Shown: piece by piece, positions 50,701-61,584 of the stretch | How positions within the stretch are numbered: the stretch's first letter is position 1 | Layout of the letters: every line of letters begins with the position of its first letter | Notes under the pieces: generated by a model | The model's input: the letters and a program-made list of their open reading frames with translations, nothing else | What the model was told of the DNA's origin: nothing | Databases searched by the model: none | Program-made: the position numbers and the translations under genes | Origin: Gordionus sp. m RMFG-2023 | Lineage: Eukaryota; Nematomorpha; Gordioida; Chordodea; Parachordodidae | Length of the DNA: 64,000 nt | NCBI RefSeq assembly: GCF_954871325.1 | Contig: NC_088776.1 | Coordinates: 77,671 to 141,670 of the forward strand | Direction: 5' to 3'

Positions 50701-51660
50701 TTTACCCATTTGCATGGTATCGCCGCTCCACTGCATAAATTAACAGGCATTAAAACTTCCTATAGTTGGTCTGACAGGGAACAAGACGTATTTAATAAAA
50801 TAAAGCAGCTTTTGTCGACAAATCAAACTTTAATTCCTTATTCATCAAACTTACCAATTATATTGGAATGTGACACTTCCAACACTGATTTTGGAGCTGT
50901 GCTACTTCACATAGTTAAGGGTTTAAGCAGACCCATCGCATTTGCTTCGCGAACATTATTTGAATCCGAGAAAAATTATGCACCAATCAGTGGCGTAGCT
51001 ACGGGGGTGGTTTTCGGGTTTGGACCCCTCCCAGAGCAAAAATTTATTTTTAGATTATACGTTCAAAAGACTTATAAGTGGTGACTTTATATCAAATAAA
51101 TATCAATAATATTTATATTTTTCTGGTTTTGATGTTTGTGGGATATTATATTACTATTGAAATTATTCTGGATAGTATTATTAAAGTCATTGAGAATAAT
51201 CTACTAAATTATAAAACAAATTATTGATGCATTTAAAAATATATTTATTATATATTATCGAAGATATGGTTATGATTTGTAAGATATACCCGGCCGAAGG
51301 CCGGGCAAAAGGGCCGAAGGCCCGTTAAAGGGGTCTGGGGGGCGAAGCCCCCAGGCTTTTATATGTATGGACCCCCTCTAAGGAAAATTCTTAGCTACGC
51401 CACTGGCACCAATAGAAAAAGTGGCATGAGCACTTTTGTTTGGAATGGAAAAATTTCATACTTTCATTTTTGGGCGAAAATTTATATTGGGAACGGATCA
51501 CAAACCTTTGGAAAAATTAATTGGGGATAAACGTGAACTACCAAAAATATCCAATAGTCGATTAACGCGCTGGGCATGGAAAATGCATATGATTTTGAAA
51601 TTGAACATCGTCAAAGATAACATAGTGGCTGATACATTATCTAGATTGCCATTAGAACGT
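50700..51660 (+). pseudogene. RNase H remnant, interrupted by a MITE
   Basis: Wording such as YSWSDREQDVFNKIK, LECDTSNTDFGAVL and FILGTDHKPLEKL is typical of the RNase H region. The MITE at 50,988-51,405 lies inside it. Fossil part of the Ty3/gypsy relic. Confidence 0.85.
50988..51405. mobile_element. hAT-type MITE nested in the gypsy relic
   Basis: This 418-bp non-autonomous DNA transposon begins CAGTGGCGTAGCTACG and ends CTTAGCTACGCCACTG, giving inverted repeats that match over 14 bp. It is flanked by a perfect 8-bp duplication, GCACCAAT, at 50,980-50,987 and 51,406-51,413, the size made by hAT transposases. Near its right side three GC-rich hairpins follow each other at about 51,290-51,355: CCCGGCCGAAGGCCGGG, GGGCCGAAGGCCC, and GGGGGGCGAAGCCCCC. 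There is no transposase frame. A perfect duplication suggests a fairly recent insertion into an already old element. Confidence 0.92.
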
Positions 51661-51899
51661 ATGGAGTCAAATAACGACCAGAAACATGCATTAAAAATTT
51701 GAGCTATAAATTTGCTTGATATAAATCTTGGTCAAGTTGAACTCCAAAAAGAAACAAGGAAAGATAGATTGCTAAATAAAGTCATTAAAAACATTGAGCG
51801 AGAATGGGTGGGGTTTGATGCGAAAAATGATGCGGAGTTAGTTTGTTTTAATAATCGTCGAGAGGAATTGTCAGTAGATCGGGAGGTCATTGAATGGAA

Positions 51900-52430
51900 T
51901 GGAAGGTTGGTAATTCCAACCGTGTTGAGGAAAGCAATATTAACTGTTATACACAGGGGGCATCCAGGTATAAATGCGATGAAATCGATTTTTATAATAT
52001 AATGTTGGTGGCCGAATTGCGATAAAGACATTGAACTACATGTCCGTCAATGTATGTCATGTCAAAGTAACCGGTCGAATATAATGGAGATTCCTTTATA
52101 TTCGTGGAACATCTTCAATATGCCTTGGGAACGCCTTCATTTGGATTTCGCGGGACCTATCGATTTGTATACATGGTTGGTTGGAGTTGATGCACATTCT
52201 AAATGGGCTGAGGTCGAGTTGATGAAAGTGACTACGTCTACAACAATGATCAGGGCACTAAGAAAATGGTTCGCACGTTTTGGAACACCAAGACAAATTG
52301 TGTCAGATAATGACCCTCAGTTTATTTCTGGAGAATTTCGAAAATTTTGTTTAGAGAAAAATATTAAATTTATACATTCAACACCTTACATCCAAAAACT
52401 AATGGGTTAGCTGAAAGAACAATACGAACA
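51900..52430 (+). pseudogene. Integrase remnant
   Basis: An HHCC-type zinc region (HRGHPG, then CMSC) and a core with LHLDFAGPID and VSDNDPQFISGEF are visible. The element ends a little beyond the core, so the C-terminal integrase region is absent. Fossil part of the Ty3/gypsy relic. Confidence 0.85.
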
Positions 52431-54357
52431 CTTAAAAGTTGATATTTTGCCACTAAATATGATATATAATGATTGTAAAAAGAAACTTTATAGCAAAAAT
52501 GTGATGTTCGATATTATTATTATATATGAATTAAATGATATATCTAATAAAACATATTTATATCCCATCCTCGTCGCCAATATAATAATTTTGGTATGAT
52601 ACTTTATTTCATATTCAATAATGCGAAACATGTATGATGTCAATCATTATTATGATATAATATAAAATAGAATGTAATATAAAATGTATGAAGTTTTATT
52701 TGCAAACATTGTGCATCAGATTGTAAAGAGAAATAATCATTTTGTTCAATAGTTTTATTTGCAAACTTTGTGCATCAGATTGTAAAGATAAATAATCAGT
52801 TAATGATTTCAGATATTGGTTGGTTATATATTTTTTATATAAAATTATATTAATTTTAGGTTTTAGTTGATAAAATTTACTTATTCATTGTTTAAGGTTT
52901 AAAATAGGAGACAGGGGATAGGGTTATCCGGGGCAGGTAACTTATCAAATAATTTTAAAACAGATAGGCCTTCCAAAAATGTCTTGCAGAAATATCTATG
53001 AAAAGTTAATCCATGTTTAAATATCAAAGTAACTTTTTATATTTTTACATTTTTACAAATAAATTTTTCATTCAATCCTAAATGATAAAGTATATTCTCA
53101 ATCTTATCATGTTAAAAAATATTGACAATATTTATGGTAAATTAAATTTGAATTAAATGTAAAGACCTTTGGCAGGTTTTGGAGGGAGGCGTATTAGTTA
53201 ATTAAAAAAATCCAGCTAAATTTAAAGAAACATTAAAAGCCACAAGTTTGTTTAGGAATAATATTAAGATGATTGACTTATATTTTGTAAATTAATGGCA
53301 GTTTTAAGTGATAACAAGTTCTTCCGAGTGATATTTATAGATGAACCTGGTAATTTTATTTGACAATTTCATTTTTTAATTTTGGAAATTTTCTTTATAT
53401 TATTTATAGCTTCAATTTTTTATAAAATATAACCCCGGTCTCCCCTACAAAAAGAAGAAATATAAACATTAATTTAACTTATAGGATTTAATCTATAATG
53501 ATTAATGAAGAATACGAATAATAAATTATCCCAAGAATAATCATTATTCGAATAAAACGAATTATTTACAATTATTTTTAATAAAATCTAACATTTGTCA
53601 TTTCTATTTTATAACCTGCTAGAGAAAGACTAGCACAAATTTAATGATTTCTGAAGTGGAAAATGAAGGAATATTTTAAATTTTAATTATTATTTTGAAT
53701 CTCATTAATATTTTCAATTTTATGACAAATTTTACTAAACAATTACAAATCAAACATATGTTAAAATATAATAAATTTCCACAATAAATTTTTATTACCT
53801 ACCCCTAACTATGAAAGAGAAGGATTAAGAGTTTTAGTAAAATTAACATTTTTTAAAAGCCTAAATCAGCAAATTTTTTATTTAATAAAAATTTTAAATA
53901 ATATACGTTTATAAAATGTTAGTATTAAAGATTTTATATGTGATCTAGGTTGTTTAGTAAAATAATATGCACAATACTCTTAAATCTGATAACATTTGCA
54001 GAAAAATAACAGTTGATAGAGGAAATAATACCCAAAAATAAAAGTCAGATTAATTTTTCCCCTGTGTTAAATAATTTTTTTAGCCCTATAAAGTTCATTA
54101 ATTAGCTAACATTATAATTTGTAATTACAGATTTAGTCTATGTATAAAGAAAGAGAGAAAGAAATTCTTTACTATTTGGTTTATTTTTAATTTATTATTT
54201 ATGCATAAAATTATTCGAATCCGAAAATTTATTATGTTGACAATAAAAATTATGAAAGTTGAAAGAGGTTTAATTATGAGATTGATAACTTATATTTGAA
54301 TGCATCTCAAAGATTATTTCTTTAACTTCCTATCTAAAATTTATTAATAAACATAAT
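52431..54357. other. AT-rich stretch without recognised genes
   Basis: No coding, RNA or transposon signal was recognised. Two G/C-rich patches (about 52,905-52,945 and 53,430-53,455) stand out but do not form convincing termini. A small tandem repeat at 52,692-52,798 is listed separately. Confidence 0.6.
52692..52798. repeat. Two-copy tandem repeat, period 59 bp
   Basis: The segment starting AGTTTTATTTGCAAAC at 52,692 recurs at 52,751 with only a few differences through TTGTAAAGA and AAATAATCA. Confidence 0.85.
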
Positions 54358-55089
54358 AATTAATAAGTGTGTGTATATATAAAATTTAAATATTAACACA
54401 ATATATTTATTATTATTCGAAATATTTTAACAAAGGATTCCAAACACAAGCAAAAGTTTATATTACAAATACGAACATAGATAAGTATAGTTATAAAAGA
54501 GCATTATGTTATCAATAATTCTAAGGTAGAAATAATAATGCACAAATTGTAAGAATACTTAATAATTAAATCATTAAATTAAAGTGTATAATTAAGATAT
54601 GTAGATATAGTTACAAAGTAATAATTCAACAAAGTTTTGTAAATTAAGATGAGTAAGCTGTTTATACGCAATATTACTTATTAGCAACATAATTATTTAG
54701 CTAACTTTAAAAATATAAATAATGGCTTAATTAATAATTGTGATTATCTCTTTAAAATTTATGAAAATATTTATGGGTTGGTTGTGTAATATGAGTATAA
54801 TACATAGATAACCTGCATAGGATGACTGCCCATGGCCCGTGATCTTAAAATATTACTGGGTAACAAATAGAGTATGTGAACCTAACTTTTTTGGGTAAAC
54901 CTGACACATAAAATATTGAACAAGAGGACAGATCCCACAGAGACTCCGCCCTCCCATTTAAAAATTATATTGCTCATGACAACGGGCCTGGGTCAGTCAC
55001 CCTATGATGGTCCGGGCAAAGATCTAGCTGATATATAATTTTTTTTAGACTGGGGTACGGTCTCCTATTCAATTTTTATAGTTTGCTCC
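54358..55089. repeat. Subtelomeric segment A, first copy
   Basis: This segment and the adjoining start of the first R repeat (to about 55,200) recur at 63,114-64,000 in the same orientation, with identity of about 90% or more by eye. It includes an AT-rich left part and a GC-richer right part with a foldback at 54,816-55,006. No frame is kept open in both copies. Confidence 0.9.
54816..55006. repeat. Foldback with 25-bp imperfect inverted arms
   Basis: Arm 54,816-54,840 (CATAGGATGACTGCCC at its start) pairs with the reverse complement of 54,982-55,006 (CATAGGGTGACTGACC at its start), 21 of 25 positions matching. About 141 bp lie between the arms. It could be a short foldback or MITE-like element or a structured RNA gene. 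No target duplication was seen. Confidence 0.6.
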
Positions 55090-57009
55090 GCGTTTATCCA
55101 ATAAATTAGGTCCATGAAGTTTAGTTAAAGTACCTTACTAATAATATTCCTACCTAATTTTATTCGAGTGAATATCCTATATTTATAGCTTACCCTCATT
55201 ATTATATAATAATATACAATTAAATATTACAGATAAATCATTATCACGTTTACATATACAGATTTACAAAATTAATATAATAAAGGTAGTTCCAGAAAAG
55301 GCCCGGCCTGGAAAGGCCTGGCCAGGAAAGGCCCGGCCAGGAAAGGCCCGGCCAGGAAAGGCCCGGCCAGGAAAGGCCCGGCCAGGAAAGGCCCGGCCAG
55401 GAAAGGCCCGGCCAGGAAAGGCCCGGCCAGGAAAGGCCCGGCCAGGAAAGGCCCGGCCAGGAAAGGCCCGGCCAGGAAAGGCCCGGCCAGGAAAGGCCCG
55501 GCCAGGAAAGGCCCGGCCAGGAAAGGCCCGGCCAGGAAAGGCCCGGCCAGGAAAGGCCCGGCCAGGAAAGGCCCATACAGGAAAGGCCCGGCCAGGTAAA
55601 GGTCTGGCCAGGTAAAGGTGCGGCCAGGAACGGTGATGAAAGATCCGGCCCGGAGCCGGGCTCGGAAAGTCCCGGCTTAGAAAGTTCCAGTTTGAAATGT
55701 TTCGGTTTGGAAAGGCCCGGTTAGGATCCGGTTCGGACAACTTCTACTCGGATATTTAAAATTTATTTTAGGCCTGGCTCGGATATATTAAAAATTAAAA
55801 TAGGGCCCGTTAGAAAAAAAATTTAACGGTTCAGTTTATTCGGAGACAAGATAATAACGGTTTCGCCTAGATTCAGCTTAGAAATAATATCGGGTTCAAA
55901 TTTTGGTTTAGGTTCAGTTAAAGTTCGGTTCAGGAGCGGTTTAGGCTCGGTTTGGATTCCTATTATAGGATTTAATATAACATGCCGGGCATTAATTGAC
56001 AACATTAAAATGAAGGGTCATCTTGAAATTGAATTTCTTCCCACAGATCACTTTCAATGTCTCTAATTAAAAACAATTCTAGAAGATAACAATATTTCGA
56101 AGCCATCTGGAAATTAAACAATGGTAAATGGAAGAAGATACATAACAGATCACAATACAACCATATAGGAAATATAAAAAAAGTGAAATGTATCAGAACA
56201 AAATAGAACAGAACAAAAAAAACAGATAAGAAAAAAAATAGTAGATAAGATCAAAATATAAACGAAAAACTGAAGCGAAAGATCAGTAAAGGTCAGAGAA
56301 GAATCAGGCACTTGTGCGTTATAAAATTCTTTATAATCGATTTTAATTAGAGTCATTGAAAGAGATTTATCATAAGAAATTTAAGTTGAAGATGTTCATA
56401 TTAATTATAAAATGCCCAATGTGTTACATTAAATCCCATTTCTACATTTATATATTAATTTAGTAATAGTATATAGAAAACGTGATTATAATTTATTTGC
56501 CTGAAATATTTAATTGTAGATTATTTAATAATAAATAAAATAAACTATAAATATAGGATATTCGCTTGAATTATATTAAATAGGATTTTAATTAGCAAAA
56601 TACTTACTATATAATAAAAATTATTACTCTGATCAGGTAATATTAATAATTATAAAAAGAGATTAAATTATCTAATGGTTATATTATAACAAAAGAATAT
56701 ATAATCTTTGCTGGTTACATATGTATCACCGTAATTTTGGAGAGTCAAGTTCAAATGGGATTGAATAACGTGGCTATGCCCCACGTATGTATTAAATGAA
56801 TTATCAAAAGTAATTGTTTACATTCCCAACTTCAAGGAAAACTATCTTTATGTAGGTCCCCAGTTCTACTTTGTGCTCAGGAGAACGGACTCTATAAGAG
56901 ACATCAATTCAAGCTTGAAATTCCCATGATAATATATTCGAGATTATTCGGAATCTCCTCTCGTTAATTATAATAAAAGATTATTAATTAATCTATTCAA
57001 TTTTGCATT
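55090..57009. repeat. R repeat, copy 1 (about 1.92 kb)
   Basis: The R repeat consists of a leader with CTACCTAATTTTAT and GATAAATCATTATCACG, a GC-rich minisatellite, a stretch of decayed GGTTCGG-like motifs, an A-rich stretch of AACAGAACAAAA type, and an AT-rich tail with GGAGAGTCAAGTTCAAATGG. Copy 2 starts near 57,010 and copy 3 near 58,838. The tail (from about 56,287) is almost identical to copy 2. The front is clearly more diverged. Confidence 0.9.
55295..55630. repeat. 15-bp GC-rich minisatellite, about 22 copies
   Basis: The consensus is CCGGCCAGGAAAGGC in near-perfect tandem, with decay at both ends. Because 15 is a multiple of 3, several frames stay open and translate to GLSWP or GRAFP pentapeptide runs on the minus strand. 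These are by-products and not evidence of a gene. Each repeat carries one CpG, making this a CpG island in AT-rich DNA. Confidence 0.95.
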
Positions 57010-58837
57010 GATCGGGTTTATTAAATATAATTAGGTTGCTGCAGTTTAATTGAAGTACCCTACTAATAATATTCCTACCTAATTTTATACGAGTGAATAT
57101 ACTATATTTATAGCTTACCCTCTTTATTATAAAATAATATACAATTAAATATTACAGATAAATCATTATCACGTTTATATATATAAATTTACAAAATTAA
57201 TAATAATAATAGTTCCAGGAAAGGCCAAGCCAGGAGAGGCCAGGCCTGGAAAAGCCAGGCCAGGAAAGGCCAGGCCAGTCCAGGAAAGGCTATGCCAAGA
57301 AAGGCCCGGCCAGGAAAGGCCCGGCCAGGAAAGGCCCGGCCAGGAAAGGCCCGGCCAGGAAAGGCCAGCCCAAGTAAACCAAGGCCAGGCCAGGTTTGGA
57401 ACCGGGCTCAGAAAGCTCCGGTTAGGAAAGTTTCGGTTAGGAAAGACCCGGCTCGGTTATATTTAAAATTAAAAAAACGGTCCGTTGTTCAGAAAAAAAT
57501 TTAACGGTTCAGTTTGTTCGGATAGAAAATAATAACGGTTTGGTCTCGATTCAGATTCGAAATAATATCGGGTTATAATTTTTGTTTAGGTTCAGTTAAG
57601 GTTCGGTTCAGGAGCGGTTTAGGCTCGATGTGGATTTCTATTATAGGATTTAATATAACATGCTGGGCATTAATTGACAACATTAAAATATGAAGGGTCA
57701 TCTTGAAATTGAATCTTTTCCCATAGATCACTTTCAATGTCTCTAATTAAAAGCAATTCTAGATGATAAAAATAATTCGAAGCCATCTAGAAATTAAATA
57801 ATGGTAAATAGAAGAAAATACATAACAGATCACAATACAACCCCACAGGAAAGAAAAATAAAGTGAAATGTAAAATCAAAAATAGAACAGAACAAAAAAC
57901 AAAACAGATTAGAAAAAAACAGAATAGATCAAAATAAAACCGAAAAACTGAAGCGAAAAATCAGTAAAGGTCAGAGAAGAATCACGCACTTGTGCGTTAT
58001 AAAATTCTTTATAATCGATTTTAATTAGAGTCATTGAAAGAGATTTATCATAAGAAATTTAAGTTGAAGATGTTCATATTAATTATAAAATGCCCAATGT
58101 GTTACATTAAATCCCATTTCTACATTTATATATTAATTTAGTAATAGTATATAGTAAACGTGATTATAATTTATTTGCCTGAAATATTTAATTGTAGATT
58201 ATTTAATAATAAATAAAATAAACTATAAATATAGGATATTCGCTTGAATTATATTAAATAGGATTTTAATTAGCAAAATACTTACTATATAATAAAAATT
58301 ATTACTCTGATCAGGTAATATTAATAATTATAAAAAGAGATTAAATTATCTAATGGTTATATTATAACAAAAGAATATATAATCTTTGCTGGTTACATAT
58401 GTATCACCGTAATTTTGGAGAGTCAAGTTCAAATGGGATTGAATAACGTGGCTATGCCCCACGTATGTATTAAATGAATTATCAAAAGTAATTGTTTACA
58501 TTCCCAACTTCAAGGAAAACTATCTTTATGTAGGTCCCCAGTTCTACTTTGTGCTCAGGAGAACGGACTCTATAAGAGACATCAATTCAAGCTTGAAATT
58601 CCCATGATAATATATTCGAGATTATTCGGAATCTCCTCTCGTTAATTATAATAAAAGATTATATAATATAATCTATTCAATTTTGTATTTATCCTTTGTG
58701 CTCAGGAGAACGGACTTTATAAGAGACATCAATTCAAGCTCAAAATTCCCATGATAATATATTCGAGATTATTCACAATCTCCTCTCGTTAATTATAATA
58801 AAAGATTATATAATATAATCTATTCAATATTGTATTG
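57010..58837. repeat. R repeat, copy 2 (about 1.83 kb)
   Basis: Same layout as copy 1, with a shorter, more diverged minisatellite and an internal 147-bp tandem duplication near its right end. From about 57,965 it matches copy 1 at an offset of 1,678 bp with very few differences for about 700 bp. Confidence 0.9.
57214..57395. repeat. 15-bp minisatellite, about 12 copies
   Basis: Shorter homologue of the 55,295 array. The middle repeats keep CCGGCCAGGAAAGGC, while the flanks carry AGGCCAGGCCAGG-type variants. A short plus-strand frame (57,292-57,504) of KARPG pentapeptides arises from it and is not regarded as a gene. Confidence 0.9.
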
Positions 58838-58838
58838 A
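58548..58838. repeat. Two-copy tandem repeat, period 147 bp
   Basis: The segment beginning TTTGTGCTCAGGAGAACGG at 58,548 recurs at 58,695 with few differences, ending near TCTATTCAAT. The homologous place in R copy 1 has only one copy (from about 56,870). Confidence 0.9.
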
Positions 58839-60120
58839 TCGGGTTTATTAAATAAAATTAGGTTGATGTAGTTTAATTGAAGTACCCTACTAATAATATT
58901 CCTACCTAATTTTATACGAGTGAATATACTATATTTATAGCTTACCCTCTTTATTATATAATAATATACAATTAAATATTACAGATAAATCATTATCATG
59001 TTTACATATATAAATTTACAAAATTAATATAATTGAAGGTAGTTCCATAAAAGACCAGGCCAAGAAAGGCCTCGCCGCGAAAGACCAGGCCATAAAAGGC
59101 CAGGCCATAAAAGGCCAGGCCATAAAAGGCCAGGCCAGGAAAGGCCAGGCCAGGAAAGGCCAGGCCTGGAGTCGGACTCGGAAAGCTCCGTTTCAAAATT
59201 TTCGGTTTAGAAAAGTCTGGCGCGGAAATATGCTGTTCGGAAAAGCTCTACCTAGATATTTAAAAAATTTTTAGGCCCGATTTAAAATTAAAATAGGGTC
59301 CGTTGTTCAGAAAAAAAATTCAACGGTTCTTGTTCAGATAGAAAATTATAACTGTTTCGCCTAGATTCAGATTCGAAATATTTTCGGGTTAAAATTTCGA
59401 TTAAGGTTCAGCTAAAGTTCGGTTTAGAAGCTGGTAAGGCTCGGTTTGGATCTCTATTATGGGATTTAATATAACATACTGGGCATTATATTTACAATTA
59501 TAATATGAAGGGTCATCTTGAAATTGAATTTCTTCCCATAGATCACTTTCAATGTCTATAATTAAAAACAATTCTAGATGATAAAGAGAATTTGTAGCCA
59601 TCTGGAAATTAATTAAAGGTAAATGTAAAAATATACATATCATAACACAATGTAATCCTATTGGAAAGAAAAATAGGTGAAATGTAAATACAGATTAGAA
59701 CAATAGAACTGAACAAAAAAAGAATAGAATAGACCAAAGCAAATCTGAACAGAAAAGAACACAATGTATCAAAATCAAACCAAAAACATCAAAAAAAGTC
59801 AGAGCAGAATTTTAATTAGAGGCATTGAAAGAAATTTATAGTAAGAAATTTAAGTTGAAGATGTTCATATTAATTATAAAATGCCCAATTTGTTATATTA
59901 AATATCCTATATCTTCTATTATATATAAATTTTGAAACAATATATGGTAAACGTGATTATAATTTATTTGTCTGAAATATTTAATTGTAAATTATTTAAT
60001 AATAAATAAAATAAACTATAAATATAGGATATTCACTTGAATTATATTAAATAGGATTTTAATTAGCAAAATACTTCAATATTAAATGAATAAATAAATA
60101 TAAAATGACATTTGGTCAAC
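58838..60120. repeat. R repeat, copy 3 (diverged, grades into S repeat)
   Basis: It starts at GGTTTATTAAATAAAATTAGG and keeps the R layout through the A-rich stretch and the module at about 59,956-60,078 (GAAATATTTAATTGTAAATT). It then switches to S-type sequence where copies 1 and 2 continue with GGTTATATTATAAC. It is the most diverged R copy. Confidence 0.8.
59045..59170. repeat. 15-bp minisatellite, about 8 degenerate copies
   Basis: Homologue of the two larger arrays, with AGGCCAGGCCATAAA and AGGCCAGGCCAGGAA as the main forms. Minus-strand frames across it are repeat by-products. Confidence 0.85.
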
Positions 60121-61584
60121 CTTTCCTATAAAATAAAAATTATTATTCTGATAAGTGCAATTATTAATAAAGAGATTAAAGCAGGATGATTCAATTTTTT
60201 TTCTATTAAAAATATAGGGCATATAGCTAAGCCTACCCATCATCTCCACAAAACTCAAAAGTACATCAAATATAGACTATTTTTTACTCTATAAAAAAAA
60301 TTAGAAAATTAATCACTTTTACAAAAATATTTTACCATTAATATACTTGAAAAAAAGCAATATTAATCTACCTTAAAAATAATAAAAACGAAAGAAGGAG
60401 AATAGAAAAGGGTATACATTATGAATTCGTTTATAAACTGCTTGTATTGATTGGATAGATTTTTCCTTTGCTATGAACATTTGATATTTCATTTCTATTA
60501 ACATTGCTCCAAGTGCGAAATCTCACTATTAACGATTAGAGAGGTGATATGTTGCTATCATTGCAGTCGCCAAGCCATTTTTATATTGCATGGATTACTA
60601 AAGGCCCTTTGAATAGCTTAGAGTCTATTAATTAGAATCCTTTATTGGATGTGAACTTTGTCGTAACCTGTTTTTATTTTATATTTACAAAAAGTTAAAT
60701 ATTGGCAAAAAGTACTTATATACAAGCTTTCTATAAGATCATATTTCTATCAAATTTAAAAAAAATAACACAAATTATATTAATAATTATGTTTGCAAAT
60801 ATTTTTGGAAATATTTATTTTTATATTTGAAAAGCTTTATATATTTTCATTAAATTTGTTAGCAAACCGGGTCGGACCTTAAAAAATATTTAAATAATCC
60901 CCTAACATTTTAAAATAAAATATTATGAATCGCCATTATTTGTTATTAAAAATAAATGTAATATATTTTTTTTTTGAATCTAGGCCGCGTGTAAATGCCA
61001 CCTCTGCAGGTCTTTGATATATATAATAAAGTAATGTACTTACATCAAATTTTACCAATCATTTCCAAAAACTCGAGTCGATCCTTACTTACTTCTAATG
61101 AATCTGTATTAAGGGCTGCTATATTATTGACTGACAAATATAATTCAGATTGGAAAATTCACACTGAGCGGGATATTCAAATATATTATTGATCGCTAGA
61201 TTCAAAACTTCCAAGGATTTAAGGATGTTGATATAGGTTTTGTTAATTTTATTCCGACTCTAATCGAAAGTCATTAGTTTTATAGAGGCAGAGTAAACTT
61301 CATTGCCGAAATTATTTTAGATGCCCTTACCATTACCATCGTATCAATTTTGTTAGGCTGAGACAGGGCAAAATCTGGTATTTCAATAATTTACTTAATT
61401 AGAGACAAATATTTTCGGATGTGTATAGTTTACTGAGGTTTTCTTCTGATATCGAAATGAGGCCGTTCATGTTGAGTCTTAAATTTTTGACATTTTACAA
61501 TGCAATTTAGTATTTTAATCTGAATTGCGAGATACCCAAGGTCCAATATTTCCAGAGATTATGTTAAGTGTCTTCGGGACAGAT
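60121..61584. repeat. S repeat, copy 1
   Basis: The copy holds TAGGGCATATAGCTAAGCC, an ACGAAAGAAGGAGAATAG-like stretch, a region around TTAGCAAACCGGGTCGGACC, and a conserved GC-richer stretch (60,932-61,365) that includes a 65-codon frame. About 215 bp (61,366-61,580) have no counterpart in copy 2. Copy 2 follows at an offset of about 1,580-1,630 bp. Confidence 0.88.
60995..61192 (+). other. Unassigned 65-codon frame in S copy 1
   Basis: The translation starts MPPLQVFDIYNKVMYLHQIL and ends in ERDIQIYY. Just upstream a T-rich run ends in AATCTAG, a plausible splice acceptor, so an exon is conceivable. The paralogous frame at 62,573 is also open. By my count the two differ at about 14 bases, of which only two are silent, plus one codon. 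That pattern is as expected without protein constraint. I recognise no family. Confidence 0.2.

Larger units (their letters stand above)
49242..52430 (+). mobile_element. Ty3/gypsy LTR retrotransposon relic, internal part only
   Basis: The order is nucleocapsid zinc knuckles, protease, reverse transcriptase, RNase H, integrase, as in Ty3/gypsy, with wording closest to the animal K02A2.6-like group. No long terminal repeats, primer-binding site or polypurine tract could be recognised. The gag front and the integrase end are missing, so this is a fragment. It is broken in several places (of the order of half a dozen) and carries one 418-bp MITE insertion. Without an LTR pair it cannot be dated. 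The decay and the nested insertion suggest it is not recent. It lies immediately after the LINE in the same orientation. Confidence 0.9.

Noticed and set aside
49336-52031. Minus-strand frames opposite the Ty3/gypsy relic
   Set aside because: They are shadows of the plus-strand element and have no motifs of their own.
52905-53455. Possible inverted G/C-rich termini of a DNA transposon
   Set aside because: The two patches match only loosely in inverted orientation and no target duplication could be found.
55250-55740. Minus-strand frames of 108 and 158 codons with pentapeptide repeats (GLSWP, GRAFP)
   Set aside because: They come from a 15-bp minisatellite that keeps several frames open at once. 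No start context, conserved flank or homologue supports a protein.
56150-56356. Minus-strand 68-codon hydrophobic frame in R copy 1
   Set aside because: It derives from an A-rich low-complexity stretch and is not kept in R copy 2 or 3.
57292-57504. Plus-strand 70-codon KARPG repeat frame
   Set aside because: Same minisatellite by-product; the homologous place in R copies 1 and 3 does not encode it.
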